64,000 nt of DNA from Heterotrichella gracilis (taxonomy: Eukaryota > Sar > Xanthophyceae > Tribonematales > Xanthonemataceae), in the NCBI GenBank assembly GCA_032358255.1, contig JAULBX010018081.1:22936-86935 (forward strand). Reading direction: 5' to 3'. The notes beneath the pieces were generated by a model, which was not told the origin of the DNA, did no database searches, and worked only from the letters and a program-made list of their open reading frames with translations. Both the position numbers and the translations under genes were made by a program. Shown in pieces: positions 1 to 13,000 of the stretch; the first letter of the stretch is position 1; each line of letters begins with the position of its first letter.

Positions 1-175
1 TGCCATCAGGCTGTTGCACAACCTACAGTTCCTATATATAATCTCATACACAACATAAGTCCCCACGCCAATGCTCAAATGTTCTATGCATGTGCATTTT
101 GTGGCCTAGTTAGTGAGCATTGCCCAAATGTCACTTTGGCCTAGCGACTCGCTAACACCTTTAGCTCATGCTCGT

Positions 176-2461
176 TTAGCGTGAGCTACCCTCGTAGCCG
201 TTGTAGCCAAACACATAATCCTCCCGCAACATCACAGTGTACGCTCCGGGATTCACTTCTGCATACTCCACCCCCAAGGACTCGAGCTGGTTTTCCACTG
301 CAGGCTTGACCTTTGCTCCATGCTCTGAGTGCTTCCCCCTCCCAGTGATGAAGTTTACCACCTTCATATCTGAAAAGGAAACAAATTGAATATAAGCACC
401 AACTTGTATTTCAAACCAAATCAAACTTTAAAGAATTTACCACAATCAACAAGCGTTCCATACCTGTCACTCTCAATACGGACAACTCTTTGATCGTCTT
501 TTCCACTTTCTCCAACGCTTCGCCCACGTGCAACCCATGCAGATCCACAGTGGTGGTGGTGACATTATTCTTGTTCCTATGCACAAGAGAGCAATTCATT
601 AGTCATTGGTGAAAATAACAACATGTATAAGTCAAGATGGGGTTTCTGGTGGACTTTTTTCGCAGTCCACTTTTGCTTGCTTGCCACTCCAAAGCATACT
701 ATGCACGATCCTCTACAACTGGTAAACAATACCCTAAGGAAACGACCTTACAACCCTTAACACCAAGCATTTTGGCAAGAATGTCACTTACATTTTTTTA
801 TTGATCACGCTCTTTGCAATCTCATTTGCTTCCTTTGCCTTGTTTTTGTACACAACAGCCTGCAACACCACACACCACACATGTGATACCACAACGAAAA
901 GTCAAACATAAACAGTTGTCGTTCACATACAACAAAACATACCTGGCGTCTCAGCTTGTCACCATGGTCATGCCGGCCTTTTGCGTCTGCCTTGATGGCG
1001 TCGTCAAACATCTCCTTCGCCATCCTCTCAAACCTTTGTGCAGGTGCACGCACAGCCTGCGCCATACAGACAAAGTTTATCGGGAATGCAACTTTTGCTC
1101 ACAAATAAATTAACTTATGGGCATATTTGCAAGCAATTTATGAACAATGTCCAACCTCCTACCTTATACACGTCTTGCTGTGGGTTGCCATGGTTGGGAG
1201 AGAAGCAGTTGATCAAGTGCGTGCGGTTGCGCGCACAAGCAATGGCATTTTCTTGGCGTGGGCAAACTGTTCTTGGGGATGGAGCCTTGTGGGTGGTGAC
1301 GACAGTGGGGATGGGGACTGGGAGGGGAAGATTGGGTACTTGAGGTGGCGAGGCATGACCTAGGCGCTTGGTTACGCCCATTACCTTCAACTCTCGAGCG
1401 GCATCCACAAAGTTGTTGCCATTCGCAACTAACACTGCTTCGAATATGTCACGGTCCCCCAGAAACAACTCACAAAGCGAGTTAATTGCGTTTTCAAACT
1501 CAATATTGACGTGCTCAATGGTCACGGTGGGTTGAGAAGCGGAAATTGCATTGCTGCCGTTCTCAAGCTTGAGGGCAAGCTGGCGGTCTGACTCGTAGGT
1601 TGCAGCTGCGTTCAACTCTCCTATCTCGACGCTCAAAAGCTCGCGAGCAAGAGAAAGGTCACCGAGACTAGCCTCCACCGCAGTGCGGATACAGATGTTC
1701 TCAATGCTAGGAAACTCGGATTGCAGCGCCTGCACCTTGATTGCACTCTCCTCTGATAGCACAGTGTCTTTTGAGGCGAGGGACACATGATCTGGAGTAC
1801 CCGAGTCTGACCATGCTTCCAGCTCGCACACTTCTGCTGTATCTTCATTGGAGCTCCCGCCTCCTGGCCTGTCCACCAAGGTGCTCAAGTGCTCCGCAGT
1901 GGCATTGGCATCTTCATTGCGCTGGCGATACACATCCAAGACCAAGCCCTTGTTGAGCTGAGGAAACATGGCAGACAGGTTGTCCACCACGCCCAATGGC
2001 TCCACTGAGTCTGGTGAGGTGTGAATTGTCGGGGGAGGTGTCCGCCTTGCATCCTTAGAGGGTAGCTGCTTTAACTGAAGCTGGTCCAGTGGCTTGGAAG
2101 GCACCGGCACGCGGATGCATGCCTTGGGGCAGGATGTGTAGTCCCCAGTCCATTCCTTCCACCATGGCCTGGAGTGCCTTATGGGGTCATAAGGAACACG
2201 TTGCACTGGCGGTGAAGGTGGGGGAGACTTGGCAGGAGCTGGTGGTGGGGTGACAGGCTGCGGTGCACGCACAATCGCCAAGCTGCTAGGAAGGTAGAGC
2301 CCTGGACTGGGCAGTGGAGGCAGCTGGGGCTGGGGCGGATCGCTGGCCAATTTCAACAGCACATTGATGGACTCCTCTGAGCCATGCTTGGCAAACACCT
2401 GCTCCACCACTGAGGGAGCCAGCTGAGGGAAGGCCTGGCACAGGTTTTGAGTGGTACACAT
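176..2461 (-). CDS. CUE/UBA-repeat, DUF1771 and Smr domain protein
   Basis: Six exons chain in phase: 2461-1163, 1056-943, 859-792, 576-464 and 369-176, giving 595 residues (five coding exons; a 5' UTR intron probably ends just upstream of 2461). The ATG at 2461 is the first in frame and is followed at once by a CUE-like helix bundle (residues 5-40, core LCQAFPQLAPSVVEQVF). Three more modules of the same shape lie near 158-198, 241-280 and 324-363, separated by proline-rich linkers. Residues about 434-500 match DUF1771 (basic helices, KAKEANEIAKS), and 507-595 are an Smr domain with the DLHGLHV motif and the ITGRGKHS loop. Plant relatives with CUE, DUF1771 and Smr occur in RNA-silencing and mRNA-decay contexts; Smr domains can be endonucleases. 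Ubiquitin binding by the CUE modules is inference. The family call is firm, the exact role is not. Confidence 0.85.
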
Positions 2462-4440
2462 GCTGCCTGTATTTTGCCTGTGAAAGGGGCGAAGGGCGCA
2501 GCAGCAACAGTCAGTGGGATCCAGCACCAAGGTATAGGCAGTCAGGATTGTCGAGGGTGCAAGTGAAGGAGGTTTGTGTTGGTAGGTGCGAACCGGGTGC
2601 CTTCAAAATCGAGGTACACACGGAGGTGCACCTTCCAGATACGCAGGCAGATACCAAAACGCAGGGACCAGTGCAAGCGAGTGTAACGCAACCGTGAAAG
2701 TGTTGTAGAGCAGCAAAGTGTCCAAGCAGGAAGGGAATGTAGTCAAGGGGACACACGGCGCACGTTGACGTTCGGAAACACTGAGTTCGACCTGTCAGGT
2801 TCCCTGTCAACCGACAAGTTGCCCCCTGGCATACCGCCCGGCGAACTTCGCCACACGCCCGGCTGATTCGCAGCTCACGGGCTTCGGAATGGAGAAGGAA
2901 CCGTTTTCACGAGGACCCGTGCACACGAGTTTCGTTGTAAGCAACCCTTCGGAAGGTTAACAGTCACTGTGGCGGGCAGTCTGCAGGACAGCACGCTGCA
3001 GTGTGGACGAGGAAACCAGCACAAAGGTTGCCCAGACACAACCACTCAGGAGTGAAGGAGGTAACAGAGGGGGCAGAAAGGGGTTTCGGCTCGGGTGAAG
3101 GCGATCAGCGTTTGGGCGTACCTTAGTGGGGCAGGTCTAGCACCTTCGTGGCGGTTACCGCCTTTACCGAGGGGCACCAACTTTCGCGTTCCGTGTCACA
3201 CGGGCAGGGTCAAGACTCGGCAGCGTTTCAGGGTGGGGTAGCGTTCAGGACAAGAGGGTAGGTTGCTGGTAATCTGGACGATCTCACGGCTTTGTAGCTG
3301 GCGAGGCACGCCCAAAAAGCTGGGTGCCAGCTTCGTGTTTTTTGAAGGCCCATCAAGGAAACGGGGAGGAGATGACGCGGCCAAACTGGCCAGCTGTCCA
3401 CAGTCGCTGAAAATCAGCTGCATTAAAAGTTTAAATAAAATGCAAGCTGTTTCAGCTTTCGAGTTGAAAAGTCCCTGCTGCTGCAGCAATGCTGTAGTGT
3501 GCAGCTGTCTCATGGCACGCTCAACGTCCAAATCCTTTTCTTGAGCTCTCCGGCGGCAAGTCTTGAGGGTTTCAAATCACCGCCACGCGCAGTTGCTGCA
3601 AGTCCAACAGGGCGAGCTGATGCGCTCAAAGATTTTGGGAATCTTGAAGGTTTTCTTGCAAGTTGGGCTAGTGGTATTCCACAAGAGCCTGGTCTGCTCA
3701 GCCTATCCCGTTACAGTAGTTACCCTTTAACTTAACCTTAGGATTCGGGGTGGGTGGGGGCAGCACATGGGCATGGGTGCGCTGCTCAATAGAATACCGC
3801 AGCGCAGGGTAGCCTGCTCCCTAAAGGCAACACTGTTTAAGGTGTAGCACAACAAAAGCCAGCAGGAAAAAACTAAAGCAGTCCATTATGTGTGCGGTAT
3901 GCATGGTTGTGCTCCATCTTGTTGAAAGTGACAAAACAAGCGGTGCCCAGCAAATAGGACAGGCTGTGGGCGCCCACCAGTGCATGAGAGTTTTAAGAAA
4001 ATCACAAGCAACGCCCCAAACGAGTACTGTACAAGGAGATAGTATCTCAGCAAAACATCGAAAGGAAAAAGCTGGAAAAGCCTCTGGAGGTGGTGTTGCC
4101 CCAAGGCCCTGGACGCTGTGCAGTCTGAAACCGTGACACCGCCAAACTGTACCATTTAAGAGGTAAATAGTCTGCCTGCTGGTAGCTCCAATAGCAAATA
4201 ACCTACCGAAATATTTTGGTACACAGGCCGCCTCCACAACCCTATTTGGTCAGCACAAGGTGCCCCACCCCCACCCCTCCAGGGTCGCCTCCGAATGGCA
4301 GGTCCCCATTACCGCCGCCTTTGAAGGGTAATAAGATAGTAAAAAACCTCTTATTTATTATCTTATTACTCGCGGGCTTTGTAAGCACAGAGGGCAGCAG
4401 CGCGTGGTGCCCCCTGCTCCACCCAAAGCCCTGGCGGTGC
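2462..4440. other. intergenic region, 2.0 kb
   Basis: This lies upstream of the Smr gene and downstream of the RS-protein stop, so it should hold the Smr promoter and 5' UTR and the 3' UTR of the other gene. Open frames here (for example reverse 3196-3531) lack an ATG, splice context or a recognisable product. The only structured element seen is the AT-rich hairpin at 4328-4369. Confidence 0.5.
4328..4369. repeat. AT-rich inverted repeat (hairpin)
   Basis: Perfect 11-base arms GTAATAAGATA (4328-4338) and TATCTTATTAC (4359-4369) flank a 20-base loop. It sits about 70 bases past the stop of the RS protein on the reverse strand, so it may lie in that 3' UTR or mark 3' end formation. It could also be a remnant of a short inverted-repeat element. 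Confidence 0.7.
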
Positions 4441-7400
4441 CTACTTCTTGGCAGTGTTGAGGAACATGCCGCCGTGTTCCTTCACCACAGCGTTCCTGCA
4501 GGTGGGGGGCCAGCATGGGGTCACGGGAGAAAAAGGATTCAGTGTCGCCCTATGGTGGGACGACATGGGGCACAGCTGGACACGTTGTGTTGGTGTATGG
4601 TTGTGGGGGGTGCGGGGATTCACAACTGCAACTTTGCCAGGGGAATGCACCCTGGGTGATAGCTGGTGTTCATTGTAATGCGCTACCAACCCCCGCCAAC
4701 CGGATGTGCTCCGTGCAGCACGCTGAAAATCATGCCAAACCCCTGAGCTCACCGCTCTTCCACCAACCCCTACCTGCTCCCCAGGGATGGTCCTGCTACC
4801 AATCGGTCTATGTTTCTGGCATAATCCTCCAGCTTGGGCCCCACAGGCCGCAGCTCCGGCAGGGTTTTCGCCCTTGGCTCAGGAAGGGTTTTGGCCTTGG
4901 GCGCCGCATCCGCCGCCGTGCCCCCACCGCCTTGCGAACCCTGCGCAGGAGCAGCTGGCGGGCGTACCCTAGCCAAGGGTCTGGGGTGGGCGCTGCCGCT
5001 GGCTGCCCCCAAGTTCACCGCATGCCTTAAGGAACCCTCAGGGTTAGGTGGCCGCCCCACCCCGCCAAAGGTGCTGCTGCGGGGGAGGGCCTCCTGCCCA
5101 GGGCCATGGGTGGAGCCGCTGGGGGGAGCCTCCTGCCCAAAGCAAAAGCCAGAGGTGGTGGGCGGCGGCAGCGGCCTTCCCCCGTTCCATCGCGGACCAT
5201 GGCTGGGGACGAGTGCGCTGCTCTCCCCATTGTTCGCCCCTTTCTTTGCCTCCGATGCGGTCGCCGGGGCATGACCCCAGCCTCCGGGCTTCCAGGGAGC
5301 GGCGCTGGCCTGGCTGAAGGAGGAGGGTGGGGGGGGCAGGGGCCTGGGCCCAAAGTCAAATGGGCGGGGTGGGGGGGTTGGCGACAGGTGCGGGGGCAAC
5401 TTGGAGGAGGGCGGCGGGGCGGTGAATCCACCCCATGCAAAAGCAGATGGGCCCGCGGTCGACTGGTAAACATGGGGGCGCATGGGGCCTGGATGGTTGG
5501 GCGGGGGCATTGCCGTATGGGGAGGTCGGCTGAAGGCGGGAGGCGGCGCGGGTGGGTAGTATGGGCTCCTTCCAAATGTGCTGCCGGGCTGCTGCTTAGT
5601 AGCCCAACCAGGCAGCACCTCCTTGGGGGCCTCATAGGGGGCTGTGCCTGCAGGAGGTTGTGGTCAGGGTTTAGAGTGCCGTGTGCCAGTTTTCCAGCTC
5701 AGGGTTTAGGCTGCCATGTGCCAATTATCAGTGTGGCAGTGGAAGGCATATGCAGCATGGTGTAAGAAAGTGCGCCTGCACTTGTTGCACATGGCGCTGC
5801 GACATGCGGAAGTGCCAAAAGGGACGGTGGCTGGCTCATGGATCTACAAGAGGTACCCTTACACATTCCAGCCCAACAAGATGGATGCTGCTCTGGCTGC
5901 CTGCTGCATTATGCAAGTACCTAGAAACCTTCCCCTCCCCACAACTCACCCATGCTGGCCTGCTGGGGCTTTGACGATCCACCCTCCCCTGGTGCGGTCC
6001 CCGTGCCACCACCCACCGCCCCCTCAGGAGCAGCACCAGCCGCCACATGGGGAGCAGGGGCATCAGCCGCCAGGGCAACGGGAACCACAGTTTCCTCCTT
6101 GGCCTGGCCCTTCTCATCCAACCGCCTCAGCTGGGCTTGGGTGGCCTCCACAATCGCTGGGTTGTCCTTGCACCTGCGCAGGGTTTTCAACAGCTCCACC
6201 CGCAGCTTGTCATCCCCACGCAGGCTGTCCCCGGGATGCTCCCCCCTGGCCTCCCGCCGCCGCTTGTGCTGCGGGCGCCCCCCAGAGCTGCTGCTGGTGG
6301 AGGCCGACTCGCAGGGGGAGCGCGACAGGGATGAAGAACGGGAGCGGGAGGGGCGGCGCGCGCGCCGAGCGGCGTCCCGCTCGCCGGCGGTGAGCTGGCG
6401 GCGCGGCGGGGACATGTGGCGGTGGCTACCCCTGCTGCGCCGGTCGCCGCTGCGGTGGTCCCCACCGCGGCGCGCGTCCCGGCGGTGCACCGGGAATTTG
6501 GAGCGGGAAAAGGCTCGGCGGCCATCCCCGCCGCGGCGCGCATCCCGGCGGGGGCCTGGGGACAGGGAGGGGGACGGCAATCGGCGGTCCTCCCGGCGCA
6601 TCGCAGGGGATTGGGAGCGGGGCAGCGGTCGGCGGGTATCCCCACCGCGGTGCGCATCCTGGCGATACGCTGGGGACGGGGAGCGGGATGGAGGTCCGCG
6701 GCTGTCCCCGCCGCGGCGGCCATCCCGGCGGTGCGCTGGGGATGGCGATCGGCGCCTGGGTGCGGACGAGGGCCAGCTGTGGTCCCGGCCCTGCTGCGGT
6801 GCTGTGCCTGCACACTCCAGCCAAGCTTAGCAGTCACCCTTGCACCACTGGCGCCAACCAGCTATGTGTTTGCAAGGCAATCCTGGATGCCTACATCTCC
6901 AAAGACATTGCAACCACACGAACATTGAGCGCAAATCAGGTAGTCTACTATATGTACTTGTGTTGACCCAGACCATTAAAAGTGTACTTGGAGCTTGCTG
7001 GAACTCGCATCCCTCCCCCTTGCAAAACCACCCGTACCTGAGGCCACACGCTCCCCTTGCCGCCTGTTGGATGAGACCACCCGATCCAGCCGCACGTCAC
7101 CACCGCGCCCATCCCCATCCACTGACGGCAGCCGCGCCCCCCCCACAGTGCCGTGGAACGACACCGACGCCACATGCTCCAAGCCAGGCAAGCCTCGGGG
7201 TGAGCCCAGCTGCTCCACCACGTGCCCAGTGGCACTGGCCCCTGCCCCGCCCCTCCTGCCCGCACCGTCCGAGCCATGGTTGCCGCCCGATGACAGGCCT
7301 GCAGCAGACCGTGTTAACATGTGAATAAACAGAAACAAAAGAAATCAAGGGAAATAAATAACCAAAAACAAAGGAAATAAAGGGGAAAAGTGCACAGAGG

Positions 7401-8528
7401 CGGGGTGTGGGAGGCGGAATCTGGCTTGCACCAGAGCAGGACTATCTACTCCATTTGACACAATGTTTGCTTGTTTGATCCCTGTGAGATTAAGAGAATC
7501 CACATGCTTGATTGAAACAAACTCCATCGTGAGCATCACAATCCACACCAGTCAGTAAGCGCCAGCCCAGGCTGGGGGCACACACTGGCATATAATATAC
7601 TGACATATGATATACTGACATATGATATACTGGCATATATGTCACCCACCTCCAGCGCGCGAGTGCTTGGCGCTTGCTTGCTTGCTGGGCTGCCAGGGGT
7701 GTGGCGGCAGTGGCTGCGTCTCCCCGGTGATCAAGGGGCCAGTGAGGGCAGTCCAGCTGTCATCTGCGGCGCGAGGAAATGGGAGAAAACAAACCCTAAC
7801 AAATCCCTAACATTAGGGTCGGCGTAGCTGTCCACTGCAGGGCGGGGATGGACGGGGGTCAGAAAACCCTGACAACCCTAACCAAACCCTATTAAGGCTG
7901 GCGTAGCTGTCAATTGCAGCATGGGAAAGGTAAGCGTCATAAAACCCTCGAGGGATCCCTAACCACCGTGGCATATGGACTGTGATGCGCACCAGACATC
8001 ACAGCCTGGCACCAAAAACAGGAAATTGACTGGTCAATGAGATTAGGATCATTGTATATTATAGGTACCCCACCCACAACACTTAAGCTTTTATTGCTCC
8101 TCCGGCACTCTCCCATGCACCATCGCACCTGAGTCATCCTGGGCTTCCCGCATGGCCTGACACACAGCCTGCACCTGATCGGCACTCAGGCTGCCGAAAC
8201 CCTAAACTCTGACTGAACCGCACACAAGTAACGCCAATACCCAGGACACTCACCAGGGGCAGAATTTGATACATCTGTTCTCACACCTTCAGTACTAACC
8301 CCCCATTCCTGCATACCTGAGTAGTCCTGGCCTTCCCGCACGGCCTGCCGCACAGCCTGCACCTGATCGGCACTCAGGCTGACAAAGACCCGCCACGTGT
8401 CACCATCCCGCATGGCGCGGATCTCCTCATCCACATGCGAATCCTCCCCTGCCACGGAAGCTCCCTCGCCCCCGCTGCCCAGGCTAAACCCTTGGTCAGG
8501 GTTGGCAGCAGCCGGCTCCTCCACAACC
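4441..8528 (-). CDS. RS-domain, proline-rich protein, 5' end unresolved
   Basis: Exons 8528-8317, 7763-7650, 7298-7038, 6807-5950, 5647-4774 and 4495-4441 join in consistent phases to 790 residues; at least one upstream exon is missing because the 8528 end is an acceptor. The N-terminal part has a short helical stretch (VFVSLSADQVQAVRQAV). The 858-base exon encodes an RS region built on repeats of RRDARRGGD and RSPSPA, then a helix (LRVELLKTLRRCKDNPAIVE). The next exon is extremely rich in Pro, Gly and Ser. The C-terminus is KLEDYARNIDRLVAGPSLGS followed by a 17-residue last exon ending NTAKK. RS domains are typical of nuclear splicing and mRNA-processing factors; that role is inference. I do not recognise a named family. 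An exon echo of the first listed exon lies at 8126-8188. Confidence 0.7.
8126..8188 (-). repeat. exon echo of RS-protein exon 8528-8317
   Basis: This is an imperfect copy of 8317-8385, the 3' end of the upstream exon. It encodes LSADQVQAVCQAMREAQDDS against LSADQVQAVRQAVREGQDYS in the real exon and keeps its own GT donor (GTGCGA). The frame is intact over the copied part. It could be a decaying duplicate or a cassette exon. Confidence 0.75.
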
Positions 8529-10095
8529 CTGCAGCAGCATGTCAGTCATACACGCCGTTGCAGATCCTAGGACCTCAACCCCATGCCAGTGACACACGCG
8601 GCGGAAACCCTAGACCCTACACCCCAGCCACACAAACCATTGCACACCCTCGACTATACATGGGTCCACAAGCATGAATATTATGCGCCCCCAGAGGGCT
8701 GGGCACAGCAAAACCCTCAATAGGGTACGTCAGCATCTTGACCCACTTAGTTAATGAGTTAGGTACATGCATTCCAGCAGTACAGCCAGCTTAGCAGTCA
8801 GTTTTGCACATGCGGCGCCACGCATCTCGACCCACTTACCCCATCCTCAAAGCCGGTATGCACTTTTCACAGCCAGCACCCCCGCACCACCACACACAAA
8901 CCCGTACAGGTACCCCCCCGCTCCTCCTCCCCCATACCACCCTGCGCACCTCAACCTTGACAGCCCCTTTGCAACATCCCCCTTGCCCCCTAGATCACAT
9001 GGCCCAGTCTTTGACCTGCGTGTAGGGAGCACCGCTGAAGCCCCAGATTGGGCGGGGCCAACCTAGCGCACAACACAAACCCTGCGTTAGGGTATTGGTA
9101 GCCTTCTCGGGCTGCGGTGGGGTTTCATCCCGAGTGGCGCCAACCCAGGTTGCAACCCAAACCCTGCATTAGGGTTCTGCACAGGGTGCCATTCTAGCGC
9201 ACGTCATCATGCATCCGATACACGCGGATGGACGCATGCCCAATAAAAGGAACATGAATTCACCCTACAACTTATGTTCAAAGCCACGTAGAAAGGAAGA
9301 AAGAAATGGGACGCAGGGAGTTAGGCGGAGTTAAGCGGAGTTAGGGGGGCACTGGCTCATGTACTCGTCTTTGCTACACGGAGCCATTTTCCCAAGAGGC
9401 AATGTTTGCAGATCTGGCATTTGGGGTCCAATCTCATAGAATAGTGCGTAGGCTTGAGGTTCCTCAACTCAAAAGATCCATGTTTCTAGGGCTTCCAGGC
9501 CTGTGTTCAACCCTCACCTGCCCCCCTCCCGTGGTTGTGCCTGCCGGCTCACTTGCCAGTGCTTGAGCCAGGCCCTGCACGCACACAGCGTAGGGTCAGT
9601 GTGTAGGGTAATGATGAGAACGGTAGACTCTTGGATGTCACTATCCCAAGCTGCTAAACACGTTTTTTTTTAAATTAAATGTGTACAAGCTGCATGCAAG
9701 CTCAGTAAAAGTCGGTCATATGACAATGGCATATAAAGCCCTTCCAGCACACCATCTGCATGTAAAGTCATGGGGCAGGAAACCCACTACTCTAGGATAT
9801 CAGACCCATTTTATTGACACATTTTATTTGCGCAAACGACAATGACTTGGCGATGGGTGATTTAGCTGCATTGACACCCCCGGTGCAGAGATGGTTAAAG
9901 CAGTGGCAGGACAGGGCTGGTTGGCGCAAGGCATGAGGGACTGACTGCTAATCTGGCTGTATTGCTGGAACGCGTGTACATAAGTGAACAAGGACAAAGC
10001 CCTGGCTCCCCTTTCCCCCTCCCATATTGTGCACCTCACCCCACCCCCCGCCTCTTCAGCGCACCCCCCCGCCACCCCCCTCTCTCTCCGCTCAC
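8529..10095. other. gap with unresolved gene ends
   Basis: It should contain the missing first exon(s) of the RS protein and the last exon(s) of the SET gene, both on the reverse strand. Several short AACCCT...AGGGTT pairs occur at 9070-9180, and a GAGTTA[A/G]GCG triplet repeat at 9318-9345. A copy of a dispersed repeat (TTCCAGCAGTACAGCCAG core) lies at 8770-8812, with a reverse-strand relative at 9890-9972. I could not support a specific exon. Confidence 0.5.
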
Positions 10096-13000
10096 CTGCT
10101 TGTGCGTGGCCACATGCCCCCATGAAATCCGGATCTGATTCCAGTAGTGGAAGCTGTATGGGTAGCCAAGGGACTCTCCTGCGTTCAAGGGGAGTGGTCA
10201 GGGTTTCCAGCTGGGGTTTGCAGGGTTTCCACTGCACTGCGCTGTCCAAGTCGGAATAGTTAGGGCCTGCAGCTAGAATTTGTCCAGTGCAGGGTTTGCA
10301 GCAGGGTTTTGAGGGCTTCCAGGGGTGCGTCAGTACAACGAAACAAAATAAAAAAGGAGTCAGAAAATGATGAAACGTCGCGGCCCCTTATGGGGCATAG
10401 GCAACTCCCGGGTGGAGGAGTTCCCAATCCCCGGGACTGCGTGCAAAGCGCAACTCTTGCTCACACTGCAGCTAAAGGAGGTACAGGGATCCCCAGCAAC
10501 CCATGGGGTGTGTCACCACTGGTTCCCCACCCACCTCTATCCAACCCACCCGCTGCTGCCACCAGATTCCCCACCACCACCGCCGCCGGACGCAATGCCC
10601 CTGGTTGCCACCATAGCTTGTAACACCGCCCCCCTACCTACCCCCCAACACCCCCCACCCCATCACCCACCTGGCACAATGTCCCTGGCGGCCACTATAC
10701 ACTTAAGCTAGCTCCCCCCCTACCCCCACACCCACCACCACCCACCTGGCAGGATGTCCCTGGTTGCCATCATAACCTGGAAGGCCCACTTACCACCTCC
10801 CCCACCCCCCACCGTAAGGTACCTGTCCCCCACCCCCCACCCACCTGGCAGGATGTCCCTGGTAGCCACCATGACCTGGAAGGGCCACCACCCCACCGCC
10901 ACCTCCAGCAGCGCGCAGTTGCCAATGTGGGAGAAGTAGGCGCTCTTGCGGGGGCAGTCCAGGTCAATCACGTTGGGGTCGTTGATCTTGCCACTGATGG
11001 TGCCGTAGCTGGGGGCGCCTACGGGGACCAGATTTTGAATTTCTTTCCTTTTCTTATGAATAAAAATGATATACTTTCTTTTCTCTTTTATCTTGCCACT
11101 GATGGTGCCGTAGCTGGGGGCGCCTACGGGGACCAGTTTTTAAATTTCTTTTCTTTTCGTATGAATAAAAATAATATACTTTCTTTTCTCTTTTATCTTG
11201 CCACTGATGGTGCCGTAGCTGGGGGCGCCTGCGGTGGTGGGTGGGGGTTGGTGGGTGGGGGGCCCTTATCTTCCCACCCCTAGGGTTTTACTTGGGGGGG
11301 GGGATTGTTACTTAATTACAGGAATTTTACAGGAATTTTGAGACAGTCATGAGGGAGCCAACCCGGGCTCATTATACTGTTTTTTCCGGGGATCATTTTC
11401 TTTTCTTGCGAACCGTTGTTTTTGCATGTGAGCGCGCATTGCTCTGCACACCTCCGCTGCAGGGATGCTGCCCCTGTCCCAGCGTGTAGTCTATGCCTTT
11501 CTGAGCCGCGACGGGTACATTATTATTCTAATTCTAATTCTAATTCCCACCCCACCTGACAGGTACAGCGTGAAGTCCAAATGTCCAGGTCATGGGTAAT
11601 GTCCCTAGCCAGTCCCTCCCCTTCCTCACAACCCTCCTCCTTGTTCACCATCACCCACCACCGCCACCCACCCACCACTAGCCACCACCACCACCCCAGC
11701 CACCCCACCTGACAGGTACAGCGTTAAGTCGATGATGTCCAGCGCATGGGTAATGTCCCTAGCCAGTCCCTCCCCTTCCTCACAACCCTCCTCTTTGTTC
11801 ACCATCACCCACCACCGCCACCCACCCACCACTAGCCACCGCCACCACCCCACCCACCCCACCTGACAGGTACAGCGTGAAGCCGATGATGTCCAGCGCA
11901 TGGGTAATGTCCCTGGCCAGTACCTCCCCCTCCTCAAACCCTCCGCCACTGCCCACCACCACTGCCACCAACCACTGCCCACCACTGCCGACCACCGTCA
12001 CCACCCCACCCACCCCACCTGACAGGTACAGCGTGAAGTCCATGATGTCCAGCGCATGCGCAATGTCCTCAGCCAGCTCCTCCCCCTCTTGGAACCCCTC
12101 TTCCTTGTTGGTGAACATGAACTCGGTGGCAAACTCATCAATCAGCACCTCCCACTCAAAGCTGTTTTTGCCGTGGCGGGCAGCAAACGCGCGGTGCTCC
12201 CTGGGATTGCAGGTGGGGATGGGGTGGAGGGCGAAGGTGGGGGTGGGATGGGTGGTGGGAAGGGGATGGGTGAGTAAGGTGGTGCTGGGTGGTGGGGTTT
12301 GTGATGGGGTAGGTGGTGAGGTGTGGGGTGGGGTGGGGCACAAAGTTGATTTTGAGTTGAGACCCTACACGGGGCCCTACACGACCCTACACGTGGTGGG
12401 TGGGGTGGGGCACACGATTGAGTTGAGTTGAGTTGAGACCCTACACGGTACCCGGCCGCATCCAACGCACACAGTGTCGAGCATTGAATACATACACATA
12501 CACATGCGTTCCACCAATGCAGCCATGTCAACAGGCAGCCTTGCACATGCGGCGCCAACCAGCTGTATATTGCCAGGCCTTCTACCGTTTTGTGGACATG
12601 CACAACATCTAGATCCTTGGTCACAAGCAGAGGGCCCCCTGTGGCACAAATGTAAGCAACCAACAGTAATATGAGGTTTAGGGTGATAAGAGTGTAGAGC
12701 AATAGGGTTTGCGTTCACATTCGCGCCCTCCGCCTAAAGCACAAAGGTTGTGCATCATGCTTCAGGGTAGGAAGGGTTTCCTTTAGGGTCTTGAGGGACC
12801 TCCAAACCAGATGGAGGTCCCTGTGCTGTTTCGGGATCAGGGTTTAGGGTTTAGGGTTTAGGGTTTTGCACCTACCTGAGTGCCTTCCAGTCCCGGTCCA
12901 CCAGAAAGAGGCCCCCGTACATATCGATGACCTCTCCTCTCTTGATCGTCCTCCCCTTGTTGCGCAACCCATGCTGGCCCCGCAGCCCTACCCTAGGGTC

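Noticed and set aside
3196-3531. 112-codon reverse open frame upstream of the Smr gene
   Set aside because: It begins at a non-ATG codon and shows no family features.
5106-6830. Several long forward open frames across the RS/proline-rich gene
   Set aside because: GC-rich repeats open all frames. Only the reverse frame shows coherent RS repeats, splice sites and phase-matched exons.
12838-12868. A true telomere or chromosome end
   Set aside because: The tract is short, inside an intron and flanked by coding sequence on both sides.
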